Below are positions 1-8,400 of a DNA stretch of 54,114 nt, piece by piece. The translations under genes and the position numbers were made by a program. Position 1 is the first letter of the stretch. Each line of letters opens with the position of its first letter. A model generated the notes under the pieces. The model had not been told where the DNA came from, made no database searches, and saw only the letters and a list, made by a program, of their open reading frames with translations. Source of the stretch: a virus; IMG/VR virus record IMGVR_UViG_3300025012_000112, positions 1 through 54,114 of that record; one strand, written 5' to 3'.

Positions 1-1305
1 CATCGGCCGTAGATCAATAAGGCGGTTCCCGCTTTTGAAGACAAGATCGTCTATTACGGAATCGCCCCAGCGCTTCATAAACTGGCCCGGAGCGGCCTTA
101 CCAAACTCTTCCCGACGAGCTTCCCACTGAGCCAGCTTCTCTTCATAGAGAGACGGCTTCTCCAGTTTTAATCGCGCACTTGGGTGCCCAGGAATGTAGT
201 TGGGGCCGAACATGTCCGACGCCTCGGGTATCCCATAACGCTTCAGGGTATCCGCACTAAGGCCTTCCATTCTGCCCAGGTCGGCTGCCGTGGCATGACC
301 CCAACCAGTCAACCGCTGGATACCTTTGCCCAGCCAGTGCTGCGGTCGGAAGTTCTCGGCGCGCATGGACTCCACGATCGCACCCGTGAGCTTGTTGGCG
401 ACGTCCGCCCCGCCCGCGCCGGCACCGAGCAGGTTCTTGGATTGGACGCCGACCTGTGTCATCATATCCGCCCACAGTTCGCCGGTTTGCCGGACTTGCT
501 GAGCGCCCATTTGCGGGACGAAGCCCTGCTTCATCATATCGTTGACGAGCAGTTCCGCCTTGGCGCCATAGGACGTGAAGAACGACTTCCATTGGGATTC
601 GAAGAAGGGGCGGCCGAACTCCCCGTGACTGCGCGCAGCCTGACTTGTGGTCACGACCTCACGCATCTTGTCCAAGGCCTGCAGCACGGGACTGTCCGCG
701 GTAAGGCCCGGGACCTGCATGCCCAGCCGTTCCATCATACCGGCCGCGTCGGATGACGTCCGGGCCAACAGGGACTGCATGACAGACAAGAGTTCCGGGG
801 GCATCTCGTCCACGCGCATTTCCCCCGCGGCCGACCTCTCGAGTGCCGACAGGATGCCGCCGGCACTGCGCAGTTGGTTGCCGAGAAGGCTCTTGCTTAC
901 CATCTCGGGTCCCAGAGACGGACGCGCCGTTTTCCAGGACTCGGAGAATATGCGGCGCGCATCATCCACATACTTCGAGACGGCAAACCCAAATGGGCTA
1001 TCAGAAGAGGGTTCGAGGAAAGCCCTCAGGCGCGGAACCTGCCCCAGCACGGTTGACTGGAGCAGGTTCTCGCCATGGAGGAATTCGGAGTAATCACGGT
1101 ATGCGATTGAAGCAAAGTTCTGTGCGCGTGAAAGCGTTGGCGCAAATTCGGCGGCACCTTCGATGAGACGTCCCGCAAGCTGACGAACGTATGGTGTGCG
1201 CAGCGCTGAGCGCAACAGCATTCCAGCGCCGACGTATACGCCGGCGCGCACTATCAGGGCTGACCGTTTGTTATCATCCTGGTAGAGTCCGCCGTCATTT
1301 GCCAT
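1..1305 (-). CDS. Putative tape measure protein, N-terminal part (runs off window)
   Basis: An open frame of 435 codons starts at an ATG at 1305-1303 and has no stop before the window edge, so the gene is partial. It overlaps the end of the frameshift-encoded chaperone extension by 11 bases. The visible part is mostly helical. A hydrophobic segment rich in Ala, Gly and Val lies near residues 14-32, and no catalytic motif is visible. In contractile and siphovirus tails, the gene straight after the G/GT chaperone pair is normally the tape measure protein, which sets tail length and is wrapped by the chaperones before assembly. The assignment rests on that position, since the sequence itself is not diagnostic. 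An alternative is an internal virion or pore-like protein, because several Ala/Gly-rich proteins of similar texture lie near the terminase. Confidence 0.6.
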   Translation of the reverse strand, partial: MANDGGLYQDDNKRSALIVRAGVYVGAGMLLRSALRTPYVRQLAGRLIEGAAEFAPTLSRAQNFASIAYRDYSEFLHGENLLQSTVLGQVPRLRAFLEPSSDSPFGFAVSKYVDDARRIFSESWKTARPSLGPEMVSKSLLGNQLRSAGGILSALERSAAGEMRVDEMPPELLSVMQSLLARTSSDAAGMMERLGMQVPGLTADSPVLQALDKMREVVTTSQAARSHGEFGRPFFESQWKSFFTSYGAKAELLVNDMMKQGFVPQMGAQQVRQTGELWADMMTQVGVQSKNLLGAGAGGADVANKLTGAIVESMRAENFRPQHWLGKGIQRLTGWGHATAADLGRMEGLSADTLKRYGIPEASDMFGPNYIPGHPSARLKLEKPSLYEEKLAQWEARREEFGKAAPGQFMKRWGDSVIDDLVFKSGNRLIDLRPM

Positions 1306-1747
1306 CCTTCTGCTGATCCCCTTTACTGAGTGCCGCGTTCAGGAAGTCTTCAGTGAAGGAGAAGTCGACATCCGGCATCATTTCTTGGGGAATGCCCAGC
1401 ATGTCGCCGGCCATGGCTTCCATCTGACTGCGGCCGACTTCTTCCCGGAATAATGCCGCCTGCTCCGGATCGACAGGACCCTTCTCGCCCTTCTTGCGAT
1501 GGCGTTCGCCGAATTGCTTCATGCGAACGACCTTCCGGAGCTCCTGCTCCACGACCTGGCGTTCCGCGATGAGAATCTCTTCTGGTACACCGAGCAAAAG
1601 GTCTATGCTTACGTTGGGGATGCCCCGAAGGTGTGTCAGCACGTACTCAGCCTGTATCGCCAACGTATACCATTCGTCCCAGCTGGCCCGGTCCAATTCA
1701 TCGAGGCGTAGTTCAGGGAAGGCTTCGACGATCAGAAGGTCCACCAC
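1295..1747 (-). CDS. Tail assembly chaperone, -1 frameshift extension (T part of G/GT)
   Basis: The 150-residue frame is drawn from an in-frame GTG at 1747, but it is open upstream to at least 1789 and lies exactly in the -1 frame of the preceding 154-residue chaperone. If ribosomes slip on the A AAA AAA site at 1789-1795, the product is a fusion of about 317 residues: 153 from the first frame and 164 from this one. The extension is helical and charged, has the acidic, amphipathic look of GT tails, and overlaps the putative tape measure gene. There is no convincing ribosome site before the GTG, which favours frameshifting over independent initiation. In known phages the extension binds the tape measure protein and recruits tube subunits. 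Independent translation from the GTG cannot be excluded. Confidence 0.72.
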   Translation of the reverse strand: MVDLLIVEAFPELRLDELDRASWDEWYTLAIQAEYVLTHLRGIPNVSIDLLLGVPEEILIAERQVVEQELRKVVRMKQFGERHRKKGEKGPVDPEQAALFREEVGRSQMEAMAGDMLGIPQEMMPDVDFSFTEDFLNAALSKGDQQKDGK

Positions 1748-1782
1748 GCCGTGGCCGCAAAGCGCGACTTGCCTGCAGGCGT

Positions 1783-2247
1783 CTAGACTTTTTTTACTAC
1801 GATTGCCGGGTAGAACCCCGACTGGTCCATAATGTACTCGACAAGCATGGATGGGACCCCGTTAAGGTTCCCTTTGAAGTCCGCTTCGTAGTCGAGACCT
1901 ACCGGCCACAACACACAACACCGGCACATCTCGTTCTCACGCTGTTCCACGCCGAATGGTCCGTAAATCAGTGCCTTGTACTCGGTCCGGGTAAGCAGTC
2001 GAAAGTAGAATTGTACGCCTGTGGGGAACTGCGTGTACCGGACGTTCTCTTCTCCATGCTCTTTGTGCCACGCGTCGAGTTGTTCCGCGGAAGGTTCCGA
2101 TACCCAGTCGATGAATCGTCCTGCCGCCGAGGTTCCTCCCTCGGATGGCGTGGCGGCCGCTTCCTCCAGCGCGGGGCCGGCCGTTCCTCCCCGCTGCACG
2201 GGCTGCATGCCTGGCGGAGGCGCTCCTGGTTCGTGTTGCTGTTCCAT
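1783..2247 (-). CDS. Tail assembly chaperone, zero-frame product (G)
   Basis: A 154-residue protein starting at an ATG behind an AAGGAGAG ribosome site. The first 40 residues are a low-complexity Pro/Gly/Ala segment. The rest is an acidic, aromatic domain with a Trp-containing stretch near residues 47-60. The last codons run over seven adenines where a -1 slip would join it to the following frame. In tailed phages the abundant short product (G) and the rare long product (GT) coat the tape measure protein during tail assembly and are absent from the mature virion. No sequence family was recognised. The assignment comes from recoding geometry and from gene order after the tube-like genes. Confidence 0.72.
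   Translation of the reverse strand: MEQQHEPGAPPPGMQPVQRGGTAGPALEEAAATPSEGGTSAAGRFIDWVSEPSAEQLDAWHKEHGEENVRYTQFPTGVQFYFRLLTRTEYKALIYGPFGVEQRENEMCRCCVLWPVGLDYEADFKGNLNGVPSMLVEYIMDQSGFYPAIVVKKV
1789..1795 (-). other. -1 ribosomal slippery heptamer A AAA AAA
   Basis: On the minus strand the zero frame reads GTA AAA AAA GTC TAG, which is the X XXY YYZ register needed for tandem slippage. The zero-frame stop comes after one more codon, at 1785-1783. The -1 frame stays open from here for 164 codons. The position, between a tail tube gene and the probable tape measure gene, is the classical site for this recoding event. I did not identify a clear downstream pseudoknot, though the next 40 bases are GC-rich. 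Confidence 0.8.
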
Positions 2248-2276
2248 CTAAAGTCTCTCCTTTCAGTCTCGTGGGA

Positions 2277-3122
2277 CTACGAATAGTCCCAGGCTATGAA
2301 GCTGTACTGTTCGAGCACGGGTGCACCTTTGGGCCGTATAACCTGAGTATTGTGGCTGATGTGCACTTTGTGCAAAGCCAGTACTTTCTCGTCTCTCTTG
2401 AACTTATTCTTGGCAAGATAGGCGAAGCTTTCCTGGGCTGTCGGGTCCGCTCCACCATAGTAGATTACGATTTCAAGTCCGTCGTCACTGATGCCCCAGC
2501 GATCCGTCCTCATGTGGTCATCCGGAAGATCGCTGAGTGCTTTGCCCAGGTCTTCCGCGGAAGTGATGCCGGCCGTCATGGCCTCTATCATCGCCGTGTT
2601 GCGCAGGTCTCCTCGCTCGATGGCTTTAATCTTGTCTTCGACGCTGAGGCTTTCCCACACATTGATGGAGCTTTGCTTGGCCGTGTTGGTGTTGGCTGGG
2701 AAGGACGAACCCAGGCCGGACAGCTGGTCCTGCTTAGCCAACATCATCGCTTCGAACATGCGGAACTTCTTGGTGAACGGAATAGCGAATTGCCCTTCGA
2801 TAAGTATCTGCCCCTTGGCTACCCGGTCAAACCGGAAGGATGCATAGCTGTAGATGGGCCGTTTGGGCTGGCCGGCAGTGAACTGGAAGTCGAGGATATC
2901 GTCTTCCAGGTACGGGTAGATATCCACCACACCTTCCGCATCCGCGGGGTCACGGCGCCCAAAAACGAACTGTACGTCACACCCCGTGAAGTACCGGGGC
3001 GGGAACCAATTCCGGTCCAGGGATGGGATAACCCTGGGGTCGAAGAAATCCAGGACGCCGCCCTCTGTGTTTGTGGGCACGGCTCCCGGAGACCGGAGAT
3101 TGCCAGACCGGTAGTTGGCCAT
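2277..3122 (-). CDS. Tail tube-like structural protein (third copy)
   Basis: A 281-residue protein whose ATG overlaps the stop of the preceding tube-like gene (TAATG). Around residues 88-116 it has a pattern of beta strands, with PIYSYASFRFDRVAKG followed by a Gly-rich strand ending in AIPF. This resembles the strand-loop-strand core of phage tube proteins and the region near the FDRHALL motif of its two upstream neighbours. The C-terminal half is more helical and contains Lys/Asp-rich stretches. It probably contributes to the tube, a tube-terminator ring or the tube-baseplate junction. The similarity is by eye and weaker than that between the two larger neighbours, so an unrelated baseplate protein is possible. 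Confidence 0.5.
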   Translation of the reverse strand: MANYRSGNLRSPGAVPTNTEGGVLDFFDPRVIPSLDRNWFPPRYFTGCDVQFVFGRRDPADAEGVVDIYPYLEDDILDFQFTAGQPKRPIYSYASFRFDRVAKGQILIEGQFAIPFTKKFRMFEAMMLAKQDQLSGLGSSFPANTNTAKQSSINVWESLSVEDKIKAIERGDLRNTAMIEAMTAGITSAEDLGKALSDLPDDHMRTDRWGISDDGLEIVIYYGGADPTAQESFAYLAKNKFKRDEKVLALHKVHISHNTQVIRPKGAPVLEQYSFIAWDYS

Positions 3123-4717
3123 TATGCCGGGTCCTCCATAATACGCCTCACGACACTGACCGGCATGCTATACACCATGGACGTTGACTGCTCCTCAATC
3201 TTGGCCCGGCACATAACCGAGACCCTGAAGGTTTTGTCTCCCTGTATCCGGCCCGAACTCGGGACGATGGCTTGTGCCATAACCGCACTCATCGGGATGG
3301 ACAGGTAGGATTCTCCTGGATATGTTGATGGCAGATATTGTCCTTTTGCATCTTCGACCAGCGGGTCGGCCACGATCGCCATGGTGATAATCCCAACGGT
3401 CTCTCCGGCAACGTTGGTGCCGGCGGATACCACTCCTGTCCCGGGAAATCCTTCCGGCATGAGTTCCCCGCCACTAATCATGATCCGATAGTCATCCATG
3501 GCCCCGCCCATCCGTTGATCTATGGGGGGAACATTATATTGTGTTTGCGAGTCGAACTCGATATAGAGAGTGGGATCTCCGAGTTCGTCGTCCATAATGA
3601 TAACATTGAAGTATCCTTTGAACTGAAGCCACATCCGCTTGTTCTTCCAGTCTTCAGCCCGCGGGATGATCGTGTTCTTCATGAAGTTGATGTAGGCGAG
3701 CCGGCTGGTCAACTCGGATTGCAGGGTCTCCACCCGGTCTCGTATGAACTCCACCCCCACCCGCATCTGGCTGGGTTGCGGCGCCTCGATGGCATCGAGC
3801 GGATCCACGGCTGTGGCCATGTACTGGCACACCCCTTCTGTAACGAGGTCCTCGACGGACATCGTGGCCCCGTCCGTCTGAATGTGGATGTTATAAATAC
3901 CCGCGCGCACGGCAATTCCGGCTTCGCTCATCCCAAACAACAGGACGTGGAACGGAGGGAGGGCGTCCGGCACCATCATGTGCTTGAACTTTTTCCAGGA
4001 CTCGTTGTCGCCGATGCTTGAGTCTGCTCGCATCGCGGCCAATTGCTGCTTATATGTTGCCTCCAGGTTATCGATAAGCTTGTCTATCTTCACGATTTCC
4101 TTGGCTGGATCTTCGAAGGTTTGTGCCAGGGCCTGCACGTCACCCATCCCCGCGGTCAGGGCCACATCCATCTTGGACAGCTCCTGGTATGCACGAATTG
4201 CCTCGTCTTCAGAAGTGGCGCCGACGCGAGACACCAACCCCGTCCTCTTGTCATACACCCCCGCGATGTCCATGTTGTTGTCCAACTGATTCAGGGCCTG
4301 TTCCACCGCATTGCCTTTTTGGATAAGCTGGATCCATTCACGGTCCTGCAGCAACTGCTGATATCGCGCGACCGTGGCATCCGCGTTATTGCTCATGTTG
4401 TAATCAAGGATATCCAGAAGGGCGTGGCGGTCAAAGTAGATGAATACCATGGATCCGGCAACCCACCGTGGCCCACGCGCGATCCCGCGCACGTTTACGT
4501 GCCCGCATGTGGGGACGGGGGCCAGTTCCCGGTAGGTCTGGTAACTGATGGTGGCAAGCTCCCCGAAAATACGAAGGCCCAGACCTGGCATATACATCGC
4601 CGCCACAAGGTCTGGGCCGGATATTGATCTGTAAAGGTCTTTCTCAACCGCGTTATTCAGGAATTGTGCCCGGCTCCCGGCGCTCTGCGTGCTACCGATA
4701 TTGTCTGAGATACCCAT
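3122..4717 (-). CDS. Large tail tube-like protein with inserted helical domain
   Basis: A 531-residue protein. Residues 84-101 read RWVAGSMVFIYFDRHALL, closely matching RGIAGSVVFAQFDRHALL at residues 63-80 of the 235-residue tube protein encoded just upstream. The two also share the preceding pattern, in which a beta strand leads to an ARG turn. The middle (about residues 105-400) is a long helical insertion with coiled-coil-like stretches. The C-terminal 130 residues are beta-rich. A tube-fold paralogue with extra domains could form a special ring at a tube end, or alternate with the ordinary subunit. The start is supported by a GGAG six bases upstream, downstream of the hairpin at 4729-4773. 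Confidence 0.6.
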   Translation of the reverse strand: MGISDNIGSTQSAGSRAQFLNNAVEKDLYRSISGPDLVAAMYMPGLGLRIFGELATISYQTYRELAPVPTCGHVNVRGIARGPRWVAGSMVFIYFDRHALLDILDYNMSNNADATVARYQQLLQDREWIQLIQKGNAVEQALNQLDNNMDIAGVYDKRTGLVSRVGATSEDEAIRAYQELSKMDVALTAGMGDVQALAQTFEDPAKEIVKIDKLIDNLEATYKQQLAAMRADSSIGDNESWKKFKHMMVPDALPPFHVLLFGMSEAGIAVRAGIYNIHIQTDGATMSVEDLVTEGVCQYMATAVDPLDAIEAPQPSQMRVGVEFIRDRVETLQSELTSRLAYINFMKNTIIPRAEDWKNKRMWLQFKGYFNVIIMDDELGDPTLYIEFDSQTQYNVPPIDQRMGGAMDDYRIMISGGELMPEGFPGTGVVSAGTNVAGETVGIITMAIVADPLVEDAKGQYLPSTYPGESYLSIPMSAVMAQAIVPSSGRIQGDKTFRVSVMCRAKIEEQSTSMVYSMPVSVVRRIMEDPA

Positions 4718-4728
4718 TGAGCGCTCCG

Positions 4729-4773
4729 AGAGCAGAGAAGGGACGGGGTGCTGTGACCCCGTCCCACTGCTCT
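4729..4773 (-). terminator. Strong hairpin after the tube gene (attenuator or partial terminator)
   Basis: A perfect 10-bp stem (GGGACGGGGT / ACCCCGTCCC) with a 6-base loop sits inside an outer 7-bp stem (AGAGCAG / CTGCTCT). The hairpin directly abuts the stop codon of the 235-residue tube gene. There is no uridine run after it, so it is unlikely to be a full intrinsic terminator. Position and strength suggest that it protects the 3' end of the abundant tube mRNA or lowers read-through into the paralogue. Confidence 0.65.
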
Positions 4774-5480
4774 TAACTTGTCTGCGGTTGGAATTCGGAT
4801 GATGCCGCGCGAATCGGGATGATCTTGCGGGCCACGAACGTCATGGCCTGCTCGACAACCGTATCGTCGACGGACATTCCGACGCCTTCGTTGAGAATCT
4901 CCGCATACAGAATCCTCATCGACGCCGCCTGGCCTTGTTCGTTGGCCATAGTGAGCGTGATGTGGAATGCAGGCAATTGGTCCGCGTACCACGGCTTGGT
5001 GCGGTGGAACGTCTGGTTGAGCAGTTGCTCGAAGTCCAGATATGATCCGCCGGTGCCAATCATGGACGACATGTTGTGTCCCCATGTGTCGACTCCGAGG
5101 ATCGAGTTCTCCGCATTGGCGCCGGGCAGGATAATGCCCTGATCGCTGTACGCTGAATTCTCCGTCTCCTGGTCGGTCTCGAACAGTTTGCGCTTGGTCG
5201 TGCCGCTGGCCGCGCCCTTCCGAATGGCCTGGAGCTCTTCGAGAAGAGCGTGGCGGTCGAACTGGGCGAAGACCACTGAACCGGCGATGCCGCGCTTGCC
5301 GCGGGCATACGACCGTGGATCCGCCGACCCGAAGGTATAAATGGGAGCCTTCTCACGCCGTATGGAGTACGTGATGGCCTGGCACTCCCCGATCACCTTG
5401 TTATTGAAGATCGGGACGATATCCGGGCCGCCGAACGACGTGAACGTGCGCTCGTACATTTGCTGCTGTGTCTGAGCCAT
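4773..5480 (-). CDS. Tail tube protein
   Basis: A 235-residue protein starting at an ATG preceded by GGGAGGTGTGAACC. The N-terminal half has the beta-strand texture of phage tube subunits. Residues 63-80 (RGIAGSVVFAQFDRHALL) form a core motif shared with the larger paralogue downstream. The gene lies directly after the giant sheath gene, the canonical sheath-tube order of contractile tails. A strong hairpin after its stop fits a highly expressed structural gene. By length and position it is the best candidate for the main tube subunit. The assignment rests on order, length and motif, without a database match. Confidence 0.75.
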   Translation of the reverse strand: MAQTQQQMYERTFTSFGGPDIVPIFNNKVIGECQAITYSIRREKAPIYTFGSADPRSYARGKRGIAGSVVFAQFDRHALLEELQAIRKGAASGTTKRKLFETDQETENSAYSDQGIILPGANAENSILGVDTWGHNMSSMIGTGGSYLDFEQLLNQTFHRTKPWYADQLPAFHITLTMANEQGQAASMRILYAEILNEGVGMSVDDTVVEQAMTFVARKIIPIRAASSEFQPQTS

Positions 5481-5493
5481 GGTTCACACCTCC

Positions 5494-8400
5494 CTAAGCG
5501 TTTGGCAGCGCCAGTGATACCACTGTGCGGATTTTGCGGAGTTCCAGCCAGACGTTGAGCGTGAGCTCTATGCGAAGTTCGCCGATAATCGCCATTTGCC
5601 TGGTTGAGATGATGGTAAACGCGTAATCGCTGAGCGCGCCGACATTTACCATCGTCCGTAGTACTTCGTCAACTGCCGTGTTCAGCGCAAGGCGCTGAGG
5701 GATGGAGTTCGGCTGACCTAGGAACGGGCCGGCCACCCTGCGGATTGCCGCCATTGCGGAATGCACGACACGGACTGTTGACAGGCGTGTGTAGTCGGAC
5801 TTGACTCCGGGACGGCTGGGAAGATCGCCGGCCGCGGTGATGCCGTCCGTCACATAGACAACGCCTCCATAACTGTACAGCGTCACGTAGCGCATGCCGG
5901 TGAGGGCGTCGAGCTGCGCATTGCTGTAGTTGTAGCCCACCGCGCCCAGGTTAAGCATCGGCTTGTGAGTCGGTGCCGCTTCCGGGCTGAGGGTGGATAT
6001 CCGTCCCGCGTACATGGCTTCGGTGGTGACCGCGCGGCCGGTTGACTGGGACACAACTTCGGGTCCGCAACAAACCGACAGGTATCGGCCCACATCTTCC
6101 ATCCGCCCGTCGAGCGGGTTGGATGTCTTGAAGCCTGCGTACATTGGGGTCACGCCATCACCGATGGTCTTGGTGAGATTGAGCACGCGAGACTGGATGC
6201 CGCGGAGGGAAATATCCGTGGCGGGAGCAACTGAGACGATACCCAGCCGCTCATTGCCATTCAGCGAACACTGGTAACAGTGCTCGGCAAGCACCTGGCC
6301 AAAGTTGGTGATCGTGTTGTTGCCGTTCACGTCATTGGCGTCCGCTGTTTTTGGAGTTCCGTCCGGGTTAACGATAACGATGCCGCGTTCCTTGTTGTAC
6401 CAGAGTTTGCCGTAGCGATCCCCGAAGTACTTTGTGCGGGACTTGGCATCGAGGTACATGTCAAGCAAGGCAATGATATCCACCGGGGTATTCTCGATGA
6501 GCTGCAGAAGCCCTGTGTCGTACTGGGTTCCCAGCAACCTGGTGAGGTAGTACCCGGGGTCTTTGCCCACGCCGTCGTCTCCTCCGCGGAGGTAGGCCGG
6601 CGCATGCGTGCCGGTGGGATCCAGAAGCCTGTGCTCCCTCTCGTACTGTGCGACACCGATGGCTACAGGGTGCTCGAAGTCGGCCACGAACTGCGCCTGC
6701 ATCACGTTGTTCTCGCGATTGGTATTCAGGCCGACAACGACGGACTTGTACGTGATCGATGTTTGGGACGAGGGGTTGGTCAGGATGGTGCCTGTCGGAA
6801 CGTCGAACTTGTCGGGGGACCCTTTGCCCAAAGGCTTTTGGACCCTGATTGTCTTTTGTTCCGGGACCAGGATGCCACTGTTGTCAACGACGAGGGACAC
6901 GCCAACGATCTGGTTTGTTGGCAGCGAAGCGACCCAGGTGTCATTGCCGTAGCGGGCTCCGGGATACACCGCGCGGATGTACACGGCGACGTCGGTGTAG
7001 TACCAGTATTCGCCGGCAGCCAGTACGCTTCCCGTGGCCACGGTGAACACCGCGTCTTCGTGTTCCGGCAGGAAGACGGATCCCACGACGGGTTTGCCAC
7101 CCGGTGAATTCCGTTTGATGAGGATGGCCTCCGTGCCACTGTCCACGGCCTTGATGTACGGCACGCGGATGGCTTCGCCCGCGGCCAGGTCCGTGTCGAT
7201 GATGATGGAGCGGCCGAAGGAACCGATGCCCTTGCCGGATGCGAAGGGGTACGTGTAAATGCCGGCGGGAATATCGGCATCGACTTCCGTCTCCTCGATG
7301 CGAACCTTGGCGAGGGCTGTGTTCCCGTCGACGACACTGACGTTGACGGTGCCACCCCCGATGCGAGAGATCGTGATTGCCGAGGAACTGATGTACGGCA
7401 TGTACCATTCCCCCGCCGGTCTGGCAAAGAGTTCCGCGAGCGCAATGGCATCAGCGTATGTGCTGCCGCCAATACTGCCGTCCTCGTAGAGAGTGGCACT
7501 TACCTTCGTCTCGGTCTGGTTCAGGAAGGGAGTAATGCCTGCGGCAATGTAGATATCCCCGCCGTGCGTGACCAGGCCTGTGATGGGGTCGGGAATCGCT
7601 TCGTACACGAATCCGCCATCTTCCGGGGCAACGACAACATCCACGTCAGCCAGCATGCCAGTGACGTCGTCGTACATGGTGGCGCCGACCTCGACATCGA
7701 AGTTGCCCGATGTCGCGACGCCATCAAAGAAGTCGGACAGGTAGAACTTGTTGTCCGCGGCACTGTAGCTGAATGTGTGGACTTCTCCGGTCGTCGGCGG
7801 GGTCACAACGCGGGTGAACTGTACGAATGCTCCGCCCAGGTTGTAATCATCCGACTTGATCCGAAGCGCCACGTTGCCGAATTCCGACCCCGGGGTAATA
7901 CCCCCGATGTCCTTGTTGCCGGTATTCGTGTTGCTCCACGGAACCCGGTCCAGTCCATCGCTGTACATCATGTTGGTGGCAGTGAGACCAACGTAGTGGC
8001 CGGAACCGCCCGCCGAATACGGGTGTACCCACAGCGGCGCTCCCATGTCTGTGGGGGCGTACCCCAAAATGGCGTTGGGAGAAGAGCCCCCTGCAAAGTT
8101 GGTGACACAGTCCAACGTATTACCGGCGGCCCCTTCCATGCCACCAGCCACGCGTGGAGAGACGGTCATGTACCCGGCTCCCGGCCCTGAATCAGCGTCC
8201 CAGACTGAGGTCGCGGAATTGAGAAACACGCTTAGCGAATCCAGAACTTCGGCCACGGTCGCGCCGGGTGCCCACGCCCAGTGAGCGTAAGATTCTTGTG
8301 ATCCGCTGTGTCCTCCGACGATTGGGAGTGACTGGGGGCCAAACCCGTCGGTCCACGAAACGGTCAAAATTGGCCGGTTGGTCTCAAACGTCAGGGGGTT

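Noticed and set aside
2145-3308. Rightward open frame of 387 codons
   Set aside because: Antisense to tube-like genes. No ribosome site, and the gene-dense leftward operon runs through it with coupled starts.
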